From Sipunculus nudus (Eukaryota > Annelida > Sipuncula > Golfingiida > Sipunculidae), in NCBI GenBank assembly GCA_026874595.1, contig CM049314.1, positions 72,056,300 to 72,120,299 on the forward strand: 64,000 bases of DNA, written 5' to 3'. The position numbers were made by a program, and so were the translations under genes. The notes beneath the pieces are model-generated. The model saw nothing but the letters and a program-made list of their open reading frames with translations. It was not told where the DNA came from and searched no databases. Shown here in pieces: positions 24,800-62,074 of the stretch (position 1 is its first letter; each line of letters begins with the position of its first letter).

Positions 24800-26250
24800 T
24801 ATACTGACACTTGGCAAGCAATTATTGTTTCTTTCATCTATCAATCCACAATCTTTTTGAAGATGTTGGTCCTGTGACCTTGACCTTTGACCTCATGACC
24901 AAAAAATCAATTGGGGTCTTGCTTTTTCAATGGGACATATATGTCAAGTTTGAAAACTATACATCAATAAAAGCAGGAATTATCATCCAGAAACTAATTT
25001 TTGGACAGATGGCTCCTGTGGCCTTGACCTTTGACCTTGTGACCCCAAATTGATATTGATCATCCACTTTTATATATAAATCAATAGAGGTCTAGATTTA
25101 TTGATGGGCCATATATAAGTCAGGTTTGAAATCCATATATTAATCCAAGCTTGAATTATCATCTCAGGAACTAATTTTTGGACAGATGGCTCCTGTGACT
25201 TTCACCTTTGACCTTGTGACCTCACAACTGACAGGCGTCTTCCTCTATTGGCAGGGGAACTGTATGTGCAAGATGAAATGTCTGAGATGAAATGTTTGGC
25301 TGAAAATGCATCCACATCTTTTTGTAGATGTGTCCTGTGACCTTGACCTTTGACCTCATGATCCCAAAATCTATTCGGGTCTTGCTTTTCCAGTGGGACA
25401 TATAAAAGTCAAGTTTGAAATCCATACATCAATAAAAGCAGGCATTATCATCCAGAAACTAATTTTTGGACAGATGGCTCCTGTGACCTTCACCTTTGAC
25501 CTTGTGACCTCAAAAATGATAGGGGTCTTCTACTCTTGGCAGGTGATCTATATGTGCAAGATGAAAGATCTGAGATGAATTGTTTGGCTGAAAATGCATC
25601 CACAATCTTTTTAAAGATGTGTCCTGCGACCTTGACCTTTGACCTCATGACCCCAAAATCAATTTAATTGGAGTCTTGCTTTTTCAATGGGACATATATG
25701 TCAAGTTTGAAATCAATACATCAATAAAAGCAGAAATTATCATCCAGAAACTAATTTTTTGACATATAGCTCCTGTGGCCTTGACCTTTGTTCTTGTGAC
25801 CCCATAATTGATATGGATCATCCACTATTGGCAAGTGAGCTATATATTCAAGATGGAAGACCTTGAAAGTTTGGCTTAAAATGCATCCACAGTATCTTGT
25901 AAGATGCAAGTCCAGTGACCTTGACCTTAGACTTCATGACCCTAGAACCTATAGGGTTCTTACTTTAGTAGTGGGCCATACATAAGTCACGTTTGAAATC
26001 CATATGGCTATCAACACTGGAGATATCATAAGAGGTGTGTGATTTTCACCAAATATGGACACATAAAAGGTCAAGGCCACTCTCATGGTAAAGGTCATGA
26101 CCCAAATGTAAACAGACCTTATCCCATAGCCCATCTCTCTACATGTGCATAATATGAAAGAAATCTGTCCATTAGTTTTTGACTTATAATGCTTACAGTA
26201 CTGTCAAGTGGCAATTATGGGGGTATTAAAAGGCGTAAAAACAAGAAAAG
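24800..26250 (+). repeat. Repeat family carrying 'tgacctttgacct' modules, first block
   Basis: Modules of ~130-160 bp each carry 'gaccttgacctttgacc', followed by 'atcaat(t/a)gg.gtctt' and 'cagaaactaatttttggacag'. Exact TGACCTTTGACCT (reverse complement AGGTCA-A-AGGTCA) occurs at 24881, 25025, 25344 and 25633. Near copies lie at about 25205, 25492, 25783 and 25919. No coding capacity. Confidence 0.8.
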
Positions 26251-27240
26251 GATAATAGGTGGCACCACCAGTTTCCGGTATATCACAAGGTTATCCAAGA
26301 TCTTCGGTCACCTTAATTTTTTGGCCAGTACATGCAAGTTTACTTGAGATATTTAAGAATTTGTGTTATTTTCAGCAATAATGGACCTATTCAAGATCAA
26401 GGTCATTCTCCTAGCATAGGTCATGACCCCATTTTAAATAGGCTTCGTCCCCTTACCTATATCTATACAAATGTAAAGTTTGAAAAAAATCAGTAAAATA
26501 TTTTTTGAGTTATCCCAATCACAAGGTTTTTCTGCGGCGGCGGCGGGACCGTCGTGAAACCATAGTATCCCGACTTTGTCTGGGGATACAATGATGGTCT
26601 GAGGCAAAATGTATGGTTGTTGAGCTATCAGGAACTAATCCCACAGCTTGCTCGATTCCTGTCAGTCTCAAAAGAAACACCACAAAGGGCAAATATAAGA
26701 TCAAAATATAGCAAAAGATCAAGGAAATCCATGCAAGAATTATTGTGAAACGGGTGCTTCCATATTAATTTTTATTCACTACAAGCCAACTGTACTGAGC
26801 TTTCATAAATGATGGTCATATTTATTAAGAAATCTTTGACCCAATGCAAGATTACATTAATATACATCCCACTGCATTCACTTTAATAGTTCTTGAGATA
26901 ATATGTTCTAAAGGAATTTAAAGATGGCTTCCTGGTGGCCATATTGGATTTCTGACAGGTCGGAAATTGAACAACAAACATCCTCTAAAAGGGACCAAAC
27001 ATCATAAAAAAATCACAGAAACTGCCCTGGCAAAAGGATTTCTAAAATGGCTACCTGGCAGACATAATGGTTTTCTGACAAGTCTGACATTTGATATCAC
27101 ACATCCTCCAATAAGACACTAAACTTGTAGCAATTGCTTCAAAGAATGTAACAGTTATGAATGTCCAAAACAATTCAAAAGGCATGATCAGGTTGGAGAG
27201 CTCTCATATCAGATTTATGAACATGCAAATGTAAAAAGTG
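26251..27240. repeat. Degenerate repeat sequence, no gene
   Basis: A GGTGGCACCACC box at about 26259 and 'ggtcatgacccc'-type text place the left part among the same repeats. From 26900, two phrases ('aaagatggcttcctggtggcca...gatttctgaca', 'aaaatggctacctggcagaca...ggttttctgaca') form a diverged pair. Nothing coding was recognised. Confidence 0.4.
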
Positions 27241-27769
27241 CAAGTCCAATTTGTTTTAATTATCAGCTTACTATTCAATGGGGTCAGCAGGGTAGGTAAA
27301 CTGCAAAACCTAAAAGAAAAGAAATGCAGAAAGCATCACTAAGAGTCTTGTAATCAAATAAAGCCATCCTAAATCCAGGTAAAGACCCACATATTATCAG
27401 AACAAACACTTGCTGGTATATCTGATGATTTCTATAATAATATTTAGATATCTAGAAAACTAAGTTTATTGCTATGATTCCATGATATAAACTGCAAAAT
27501 GTTCCCATCATTTTATAAATCAGTAGCTAAACCTTAACACTTAACTCTCATAGTCTTAATGCCTGGCCAAAGCATTCCAGCAACAGTGTTTTTGTTATGC
27601 ACTAATGATATATCCTTATCACTCCATGAGCTGATACAAAAGGGAGTCATATATCACAAGTGTCACTGACAATTATGGGCACATAGTGAGATGTACCAGT
27701 TGTGAGTGCCACGGTTATATATACAAGAAAAGAAGAAAAATAGAGATGGTCTACAAAATAAGTTATTGT

Positions 27770-28845
27770 GAACATCCCTGACCTATGACCTTGGCTTTTT
27801 GCCCACATATCAACTGGATTCTTTCTAAATGATGGGTAACTACTTACCACTTACATCTGGCCGGGTGTAATTACTTGGCAACCAATGAGTGAATAACTTA
27901 GACCTGCAACCTTTAACCTCCTGACCTCAAAATCAATTAGTTATTTCTTCATGCAAAAAGACCCATAAATATGAAGTTTGAATCAAATTCAGTGATGCAT
28001 AGATGTGGCATATGTGAAAGACTGAAGGTTTGGGTTAAACAGTTTCACTTGAAATATGTTCACAAGCATTTAGAACAATATTGTGATCTTGACCTTTGAC
28101 CTTTTGAACTCAACATCAATAGGCTTCTTCTCCTATTGGTAGGCAAGCCATATATGACAGATGGAAAGTATAGATTAAAAAGTTTGCCTTAAAATGACTC
28201 CACGCAAGAAGAGGGTGCTGTGAACTTGACCTTTGACCTCAAAATCAACAGGTCTTTTCCCCTGTTGGCAGAGAAGCGATATCAGTGCTGAAAGGTTTGG
28301 AATGAAAGGTCTAGCTTGAAATGTGTCCACAACCTTTTCAAAGAAGTGGATCCTGTGACCCTGACCTTTGACCTTGTGACCTCAACATCTATAGGATTCT
28401 TCTCCCACTTAGTAGGTGAGCTATATGTGAAAGATCAAAGAACTGGGATCAAAAGGTTTGGCTTAAAATGCATCCTGAGGCTTTTCAAAGAAGTTGGTTC
28501 TGTGACCTTGACCTTTGACCTCAAATTAATTATGGTTCTTCCCCTGTTAGTAGGTGAGCTGTATGTGAAAGATGGAAGGTTTTGGATGAAAATTTTGGCT
28601 ATAAGAAGTATTTCTGGGGGGGTGCAAACACACCCCATAACTTCGAGAATATAGGTCACAGTGACCTAATTTCAGGTTTGCAAGGAGATCTTTTTAGAAC
28701 CTCTAAGACTGCAAAGGGTTCATGGCCCTAGCCCCTACGGTTACAATTTGTGCCCTGCTAACGGCCGGACGGCCGGCCGGACGGACAGACGCCGGACAAA
28801 GACCCATCGCTATAGCCCAGCATGACTGAAAGTCAGCTGAGCTAA
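27770..28845 (+). mobile_element. Same TGACCTTTGACCT repeat family, second block with intact end
   Basis: Exact TGACCTTTGACCT occurs at 28090, 28227, 28362 and 28509. A perfect AGGTCACAGTGACCT inverted repeat lies at 28653-28667. The end has a GGCCGGACGG-rich tract (28762-28798), a TAGCCCAG...CTGAGCTA hairpin and CTAA at 28842-28845. The end architecture matches elements with quite different bodies. Confidence 0.8.
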
Positions 28846-29205
28846 AAACGTGATAATCCACACCTCAACTTAGAATACTAAAGCACCCTATGTCACGCAC
28901 AACAGGGCCGTGACTTGACACGCCCCATGAGCACCAACTTTCCCCATTCTCTACACAGATCCCCAGCACATTCATTCGCACAGCATGCTTTTACACCGAA
29001 ATAGAACTGGAGCCCCTGGGAACCCAATAATTAACTCGACAAAGCAATTACAGAGCATGCATAGACTTTCTCACATAATCACACTGGGAACAAGACTGAT
29101 AAATTAACGCATAAAACCAAGTTCTTATACAAATCGTTTAATGATGAACTTCCTATATAAGATTACAACCACATTTAACCGCAATGTGTAAGAAAATACC
29201 CTTCT

Positions 29206-29292
29206 GCACAGTACTGTTGGCTGGTTCGATTCCAGTCAACTGTGCCTTCTGCACAGTTCTGGTGGCTGGTTCGATTCCAGTCAACTGTGCCA
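29206..29292 (+). ncRNA. Tandem pair of tRNA-T-arm-like hairpins (45-bp period)
   Basis: Each copy has an outer 7-bp stem GCACAGT/ACTGTGC (29206-29212 with 29239-29245; 29251-29257 with 29284-29290). Inside is GCTGG-TTCGATT-CCAGT, which contains the tRNA B-box pattern GGTTCGATTCC. In the second copy the sequence runs on to GCCA (29289-29292), as at a mature tRNA 3' end. There is no D arm or anticodon arm, so it is not a normal tRNA gene. It may be a tRNA-derived fragment, part of a SINE, or on the other strand a retroelement primer-binding region. Confidence 0.4.
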
Positions 29293-29329
29293 AGTCAGCC
29301 AGACTGTGGTGAAATTTTCTCTCCACACG

Positions 29330-29605
29330 TCACAACAGTCTTCGCTGTTGTGCTGCGACCTGCCGCCTTATTTGGGGGAAAAGTGCCAAGCTTTTGGGGA
29401 ACAATACAGATCTTTTGCGCTTATCACCAATAAAATTTAAATACTGAGGAAATGACAAGCTCCTGGTGTATTTATAGAAAATCCTCAATCCCCTGAGGAC
29501 CACATGAGACGCCAACTGTGGTAATTTATCAGCGTCTTCGACGCCGTGACTAAAACTATTGGTTACTTTAAATGGCAGTGTCGCCATGTTTACAAAAAAA
29601 CCTTC
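29330..29605 (-). other. Possible first exon of an unidentified minus-strand gene
   Basis: On the minus strand an ATG in good context (AACATGGCG, start at 29587) opens MATLPFKVTNSFSHGVED and stays open to 29330. A donor-like GTAACC follows the seventh codon and GTGATA lies further on. TATAAATAC lies inside, at about 29472. The protein matches no family I recognise and no further exons were found. It could equally be promoter or LTR-like sequence. Confidence 0.15.
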
Positions 29606-29699
29606 GAGACCCAATCCTGAGAAAAGTGTGAGAGATCAAAAGTCACTTCCAGTCGGTGCCGGATGACGTGATCAGTCTAACAAAATGTTGACTGAGCCA

Positions 29700-32600
29700 T
29701 GGCTTAGAAAATGCACAAAATGTATGTTCAATACCCAGCGGTAGTTTACCTTTGAACATGTCATTTAGCACCGACCTCTGTTACTGTTGCTATGAGACGT
29801 TTAGTAACTGTAGCTAAGAAACACTTGATAACTGTTGCTAAGAAACTTTCCTTTGCTCCTTTACACGCTTAATATCATGAAGTGTTACGTGCAGGTATTA
29901 CATCGATTATGACATAACTTGTTAAACCCTTATCTCCCGGGTAAAAATTATTATTTTCGAAAATAAATCTGTATTAGCGATAATTATCGATGGCCGTTTA
30001 CCATATATAAATTTCCTATAGTGGCCAGTCCATACGTGGCAAACAAATGTTTTTAAATGATACATTGATGCTGACGACTGACCCTGAACCACCAAAACCA
30101 GTTTGGTTGGTTTTTATAATATATAGCTGTATGGAACTGTTTACGATGTTAGTTGTGAAGACTATCACATTAACCCTCTTACTGCAAGACGCTTGACAGA
30201 TATGAATTGTGTTTGATTCCTACAACCGCCTTATTTTGATTCACATTCAAGACCTCACTGACGAAGTGTTAAATGTTTTATTTTCTAATGTGAAATACAC
30301 AAAACGAGTATTGTGCATCAAGTAACCATCCATGGACAAACACGTAAAGTAATTCATTATCAGCGCACTGCAAGTATGACCTTTCGCCAATGTGACCTGC
30401 ACTTATTAAATAAATTTTACTAAAATGTTTAATATTCAGGCTTAAGCCATGCATCTATTTTTCACAACACGCATAACTAAGTCTCGCTTGCACTCCGCAG
30501 TTGGCTAGAAATATGAGATCATACTGCGTGCCGCTGGACCTTATTCAACATGGCATTATGTTATACGGTCTCCATAAGAGATAATTATTCAAAGTGTCAA
30601 TGTTCCTTAACACTTTATGTGACATAGTTTACTTCCTGTGGCACACTTATTCCACGACGGCAGCTTGGGCATTTTAAATAGCTGCCCATGTTTGCTAACT
30701 AATGTTTGACATGTTAAATTTTCTATCTTCGCCACGTTTCATGTATAAACTATAGACATTCAAGAACAACAATTTTCAATGCTCTCAATGCGGCACGACC
30801 TAGATTTGTACCTAAGCATAAAATTTTCAAGTCAATTGTGGAGTATAAAATCACTGAATACTTTCATCAATGTAACAAAATAACTTCATTTAATCAAAAG
30901 GAGTATTCAGTTGGCATCTGATGGTACGTGGAAACTTATAATGCTATGCGCCAGGTGTTTAGTAGATAATACATTGACGTCAGCCCGAAATGAGCGAGGA
31001 ATACATTTTGTTCTGTCAATAATAATAATAATAAATGTTAGTGCTGCCTTGTAATTTTAGTAAGGTTTCCTCAGACACCAGGGCTTGCGAGATGCACAGA
31101 CTACGTGCACTGCGACATAACTACATATAATATGGCAGTATCTGTCAATAAAAAAGTCCAAATTATCTTTACATGTGTGGACCCATTCTACCAATAAGCA
31201 GAGATTCCCAGTTAATATATATATAAGAAATGAGACTTGCTGAAGTCGACCTTCAGGGGGCCAAAGTCCATGAAATATAAATGATTGTTTCATTGTTGCA
31301 CACTTCTTTGTGCATTTTAGCGAATGTGCCCAGCACATCGTGAACAATAACAATTCTCCGCAAATTTGTGCCATTTTGTTAATGTTTCTCCTGATTTTGT
31401 GCTCTTAGCACACTCCCTAATCAGCCATGCGTGTGGCCCAACATTCTTCACATGTCCATGTGAAGCACAATGATATGTGAAGCACCATTTGTGGTCACCT
31501 AAGATCATATAACGACTAGCAAAGGTATATGTCATGAATTGTATACCCACGTCTTCACGGCATGTTTGGCATCAACATGCAACGGTCCCGCACAACCATT
31601 CCGGCCACTCACACAAGTGTATATAAAATAGTATAAAACTGGCGCACATTCACGCACATAAAAAGAATAAATAGTAAATGGAGCACAGCATGAACTGCCA
31701 TGCAGATAACTATGTACAATGGTGCCAGGGGCTTTAACGTTACATAACTGCCATCTTCATCGACCCCGCAAACTTGCCCCCTAGTCCTGAGTTGTCTTGC
31801 GGCACCATATACATAAAACTAAAATATGACAATTGTTTTACTAAATATTTATGGTAATAAATACATGGACTGGCCCCCTGTAGTATTTCGCACAGAATCC
31901 AGAGGTTGTGAAGTTGGGGAAAACACGCCCGGCGAACCCACTGGAGTCAAACCTCCAGTTTGTGGGCCAAGCATCATAGAATAAATGGAATGTATGTGTG
32001 CTAGGAGACCCAAAATATATTCGCATCTCCAAACATACAACAAAGATGCAACGCATCAATGCCTGGTCAAGAACTGCACCCACAGCAGATCGGTGGATGC
32101 TGCAAGTTCGGCCCACCTGCATCTGCTATATACTGTCATATTCTCACTATTTAATGACAAAATATATATATATATTTTAAAAACACATACAACCAATTCT
32201 GGACCTGTCTGCGTCCCTGAAAGAATGGGTCATTCACTAGTAGTGTAAAGCAATTTTCCCCGTCTATCTCCCACTCTGCTGGCTGGGCCAGCCAGCACGC
32301 GGAAAGAAGACGACCCGATGATTATCATGTAATAGGTCTGTGTATCGTCACAGACCGCAGTAGTAGTAATGGTTTAAACATGTCATATTTGGCTTGCCAG
32401 CTTCAATTTGAATTATATAGCATATTAACGTCAAATAATCTGCATGAAAATTCACTAGGCGCATCTGACCTGGATTTGAAAACCCAGCAAGACATGATAA
32501 TAAATTAATAAATATCATAAAACGTTACATGTTTAAATATAAACTTTGGACGATTAAAGATGTTATCTGACTATTATTCATTTTTGCCACAGCCGGCTAT

Positions 32601-34160
32601 TGCTCTGGTGATTAAGTTTATCAATGTCTACAGCACTGTAGTTCAAAGACAGGTGCTGTGATTAACAGCACGACGTAGAACCTTCTTTCTCTCAAAGCCA
32701 GGGTAGCAGCTTTGACCCTGGTTTACATATTCAATTTTACATGTATGTATACAATGCTATATTTCCTCATCTGTGGCAGTGTGCTACATTCAAATTATGT
32801 TAAAACAGGTTTCAATATATGCATAAACGTGGCAAGCATCCCCCTCCGAGTCTCTCTCCCATGGTATTCTAAAGGACACATCCAGTCTGGCTGCACATTT
32901 TACACAGAGGTTAACAACTAAAATTCACAATGACCTCCCGACCATACAAATATGTCAAGTGGCAAATACTAATATATCTCACAACATTCTCATCCAAGGG
33001 CTAATCAAGTTTCTTTCAAACAGTATCCTGGCCACAACCGTTACACACCAGACGCAACATCAAATACATCTAACGTCTGTCTTCAGGTTGCCATATACAG
33101 GAATGCGTCTGTTGGAAGTTGTGTTCAGATTATATGCGTGTAACATTTCAACCCTGCCATTTCCAGCAGTACTAGCTGGTATAGAGCCGAGTACTCCAAA
33201 TAGGCAACCTTTCACTTAACGATGACCAAGATAAAAAAAGACGGTACTTTTGCTTTTCAAGTTAATATAGAGATTATACAGAAAAAAAATCCAACAGTAG
33301 AGCACCAGTTATCGTTGATCAACAGTAATAGCAATTTTTCTAATATTTTTATCATACTATGATAGTTCATAATTTTGACAATTTTTCTAAATGATCGTAC
33401 ATTTTATAATGTTCATCAAAGTGTTTTGACAACTGATGCCCTGCTGTACACATTAAAAGTACGCATCAGCTATCTGAAAGGAACTTGCTGCCCATGCGAC
33501 TTGAACAACGTCGTTACTACATGGGTTCATATCACTAGAAAACACGACAGAGCGGCAATCTGTAACACAGGACAGGCAGGGCTACAATTAGGCAACATGT
33601 ACGTGAAGCACACCACTAGAGAAATCAAAGGCTCCCCACACAAGTGAAAACACTACCATAAATACACGAATATGAGTGTTACAGGCCTGCCTGACCTATG
33701 CATCAGGTTAACACATGTAAAACACCTAACAGCCACTGAAGGACGTATAAAGCTTAAAACCCATGTGTGCGAGAGTACACATTAATACACAAACCCCTCT
33801 TTTGGGTACCTGCAATATCTGTCCGGCGCACTGGAGTAAAAATCACTCGTGTAACAGTTGTGCATGAATTAAGGAATTCTATAGGAATGCAAATTTTGTT
33901 GAGTTCCCATATCCACTTACTCATTGTCCCATGTTCACTTCCTCTCAGTCATATACCTAACATGGGTTAAGAAGCTTTTTTCCCAAACGTTTAGCCCACA
34001 TGGGTTTTAAGCTTGTTATTTAATAAATGTGAAAAAAAAACTGATTCAACTGATGACAGAACACCTTGACACAAGCACCCAGATGAATAGCAGGAGCTGT
34101 CCTGCGTGGATATAGGATGATAAACCTTAACAAAATCAGATCTGAGGGGATCAGACTTAA
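29700..34160. other. Long stretch without a supportable gene
   Basis: Short open frames at 31057-31374, 31841-32122 and 33375-33647 have no recognisable domains and no convincing splice context. Two perfect hairpins lie close together: arms 32278-32286/32288-32296 (9 bp, one-base loop) and 32335-32342/32349-32356 (8 bp, six-base loop). Otherwise nothing specific was seen. Confidence 0.4.
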
Positions 34161-34269
34161 TTTGTTACTCACCGCACAAACGGTCATTTCTCACTTTTAC
34201 CTGGTGTGAAGATGACAGAAGCAATGAGTAGGTGCGACGTCACCGAATATCGGCGACAACAATGGCAGG

Positions 34270-35000
34270 ATTTAATGTTAACAATGACATGAAAATTACT
34301 AATATCAACTGGAGATCATTTGGTTATTCTTAAAAAGCTTAAAAAAAGTAAGCACTATCTAATCACACCAGCAAAACAAATTCCATAATAATAAAAAGAT
34401 ACACAATTAACAATTTAAATTTGGGCACAATTAAAACATAAGAAACAATTTGTCAATTGGCACATAAACTTGTCAGGTCAAATTTCTTCTTTATAAATAT
34501 GTATGCCTTGCCTCAAATTATATCATCTTAAATATCAAAGCGGTTTTCAAACCTTGCATCAAAATATCCAACTGATTCACATGAACTGAATATATCTCTG
34601 TGATCATGCAATTTAAAAAATTTCACTTTATGCAAGGACTCACGAGGACATGGTCCCTGGTATTAATATAAAAGTCACCCTACATGTGGCTGAAAGACTG
34701 AACAGCATCTAAGCTGTCTTGAAGGATTTAACTATTATGCAACCAACAGGGATCTGGATGCTTGCACAATGTTGTACGACCAGTATACTATAAAGAGGCT
34801 CTGACTAAGTGTAAAATAAAATAAGTTGTTTTCTCCTCTGTTTGTAGCAAAATGTGGTTGTACAGCCTTAGTCTACAACTCTATGCCGATAAAGAGTAAC
34901 TAATACAAAGTAGTGCAGATATCGCTAGTATAGGCAGCGATGAGCGCGCAACCTGCTTAAATATGCAAGCAGGGGGCGCTCTGGTGGGTAGGCAGCCATC
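34270..35000 (-). other. Probable 3' UTR region of the DDX3-type gene
   Basis: This lies directly after the stop codon on the minus strand and carries no other gene. There is no AATAAA on the minus strand close to the stop. An ATTAAA (34271-34276 region) is the nearest plausible polyadenylation signal. The end of the transcript is therefore uncertain. Confidence 0.3.
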
Positions 35001-60095
<25,095 letters not shown>

Positions 60096-60210
60096 TGATG
60101 AGAGCGTGTTTGTTCTGAGCAGGTGACATTCAAGTTTGCAAGATCCCACCACAATGGCCGGCCCAGATATATATGCGCAGGTGTCAATCACGTGAACACC
60201 GGGACAAGCC
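60096..60210 (-). promoter_or_regulatory. DDX3: Likely promoter and 5' UTR of the DDX3-type gene
   Basis: Within about 100 bp upstream of the start codon, read on the minus strand: an E-box CACGTG (60189-60194), TGCGCA (60174-60179, an NRF1-like half site), a short ATATATATC (60165-60173) and GGCCATTG. The transcription start is not marked by anything decisive. Confidence 0.45.
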
Positions 60211-61682
60211 AGTGAACTTTATTTCACCTGGCACATCCTCGGCCAACTAAAGTTAAACTATTTAGGTCTAAACTTATATTTAATTTATTATTTTTACATC
60301 TCATTGAAACACATCAATTATATAAGACAAAAAAAAATAAAAATTTATTCATAATAACCGTAATTTCATTATTCATATATATATACATGTATAAATATAT
60401 ATGTCGAGGCCCAGATTAGAATCTGGCCCAATTTAAAACTACGCCAGCCCAGATCAAAATTTTAATCTGGGCTGGCATAGTTTAAAACTGGTCCGGTCCA
60501 GATTAAAATCCTGTGGTGAAGACTTCAGGATTTAAATCTTGTCTGGACTGATTTTAAACTGGGCTGGCCCAGATAAGAATTTTGATCTGGGCTGGTTAAG
60601 TTTACAGTCCTGTGGTGGACTGATTTTAAACTGGGCCGGCCCAGATCAAAATTTTAATCTTGGCTAGTCAAGATTACAATCCTATGGTGGACTGATTTTA
60701 AATGGCCTAATCAGATCAAAATCATAATCTAATCTTATAGGTTAGCTTAATTGATTTTATCATCTTATAACTAAGATAATATAGCAGACATTTATTCCAG
60801 ATACATCATTTTGAGGGGCACAAAACAAATAATGAACAAGATCATTTAAAATATTTAAGTGAGGAAAAAGCTGTGCTTCTTTGGTTTCATCTATTCTTCA
60901 AGCATGCAGGTTCACATTTGAACTTCGCCTAAACCAACTACCATAATTAATCACAGTTTAGAATATGTGTCACTTCTGAGACATCTACTTGACTTAATAT
61001 CACAATTTTCAACTTAACAGAGATAATTTTCTGTCTTTAATATCAAAATTACATGTGTAATATTAAATATATACATGCAAAATTAAATACCAGCTTTTCT
61101 CATTTATAAGGTAACAAAAGTAATTTATCAGTCTTGATGCTCATTGGCAGGTTTGTGATACCATTACTGTAATTTTCAATAGCAGAAAATCCACAGCTGA
61201 GAAAATGATATGATTCCTGTCATTTGCAGTCTAAAAAATAGAGGTGAACATGCATGAAAACTGGATTTAGAATTTTATTTCAGAGGGTGACAAACATGGT
61301 TCAGTTTTCACTTCAGAGTTAATAACTTAAAAAAAGCTTATCTATAAACTGATAACTTATCTAAATAGAAGATAGTTAAATGCTGCTATACAAATATTCT
61401 CTACCTTCAATAGTTAAAATGCTGAGTTAATGAATATTGTTCCCACTGTTCTATCTAAATAGATTATGATCGTGTTGATAAATCACACAAATTAGCAAAT
61501 ATCAACCTAATTTATGTGCACTAGATATATATTTTTCTGTTTGCTGAATTTAAGTCACCTAATTTCAATGACTTAAGTTCAGGTATCTTAATAGATGTTT
61601 CAGGGCCTTCTTTCCTTAATAATAATATGTAGTATGTTATAAGTTCTAGGTCAAATGTTACAATATGTGCAAATTTTTAATG

Positions 61683-61712
61683 GGTGACGGGGGGGGGGGG
61701 GGGGGAGGGGAG
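61683..61712 (+). repeat. Poly-G tract inside the foldback element
   Basis: A run of about 17 G followed by AGGGGAG. Confidence 0.7.
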
Positions 61713-62074
61713 ATCACAGACCAAAAACCCCAACTTATGATAAATGATAAATAACTTTAAATAACAAATAACATTTTGAATTTACAGGTCTTGGATCACA
61801 AGCTTAAAATTGTGTAACATATATATTAATAATTATTGATTAAATTTTGTTTTAATTTGTTGAATTAATGCACATGTTCTGCAAGCTATATTTGTAGTTT
61901 TTAGCTGTAAAATATGAATGTTTAACATGCAAGTTACAAAAAAAATATGACAGGAGTCCAACCAATGATCTTTTCAAAGAATACGAAATAAAGTCATAAA
62001 ATATTAATTTTTATTGACTTAAAATGTTTTAGAAATTCTTTTAATTCGATTAAAGGCCAGCCAGGTAAATATAG

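Noticed and set aside
29206-29292. Complete tRNA gene
   Set aside because: B-box and T-arm are present, but there is no D arm, A box or anticodon arm in either copy.
31057-32122. Minus-strand open frames of 93-105 residues
   Set aside because: No domain recognised, no supporting splice sites, and overlapping frames on both strands.
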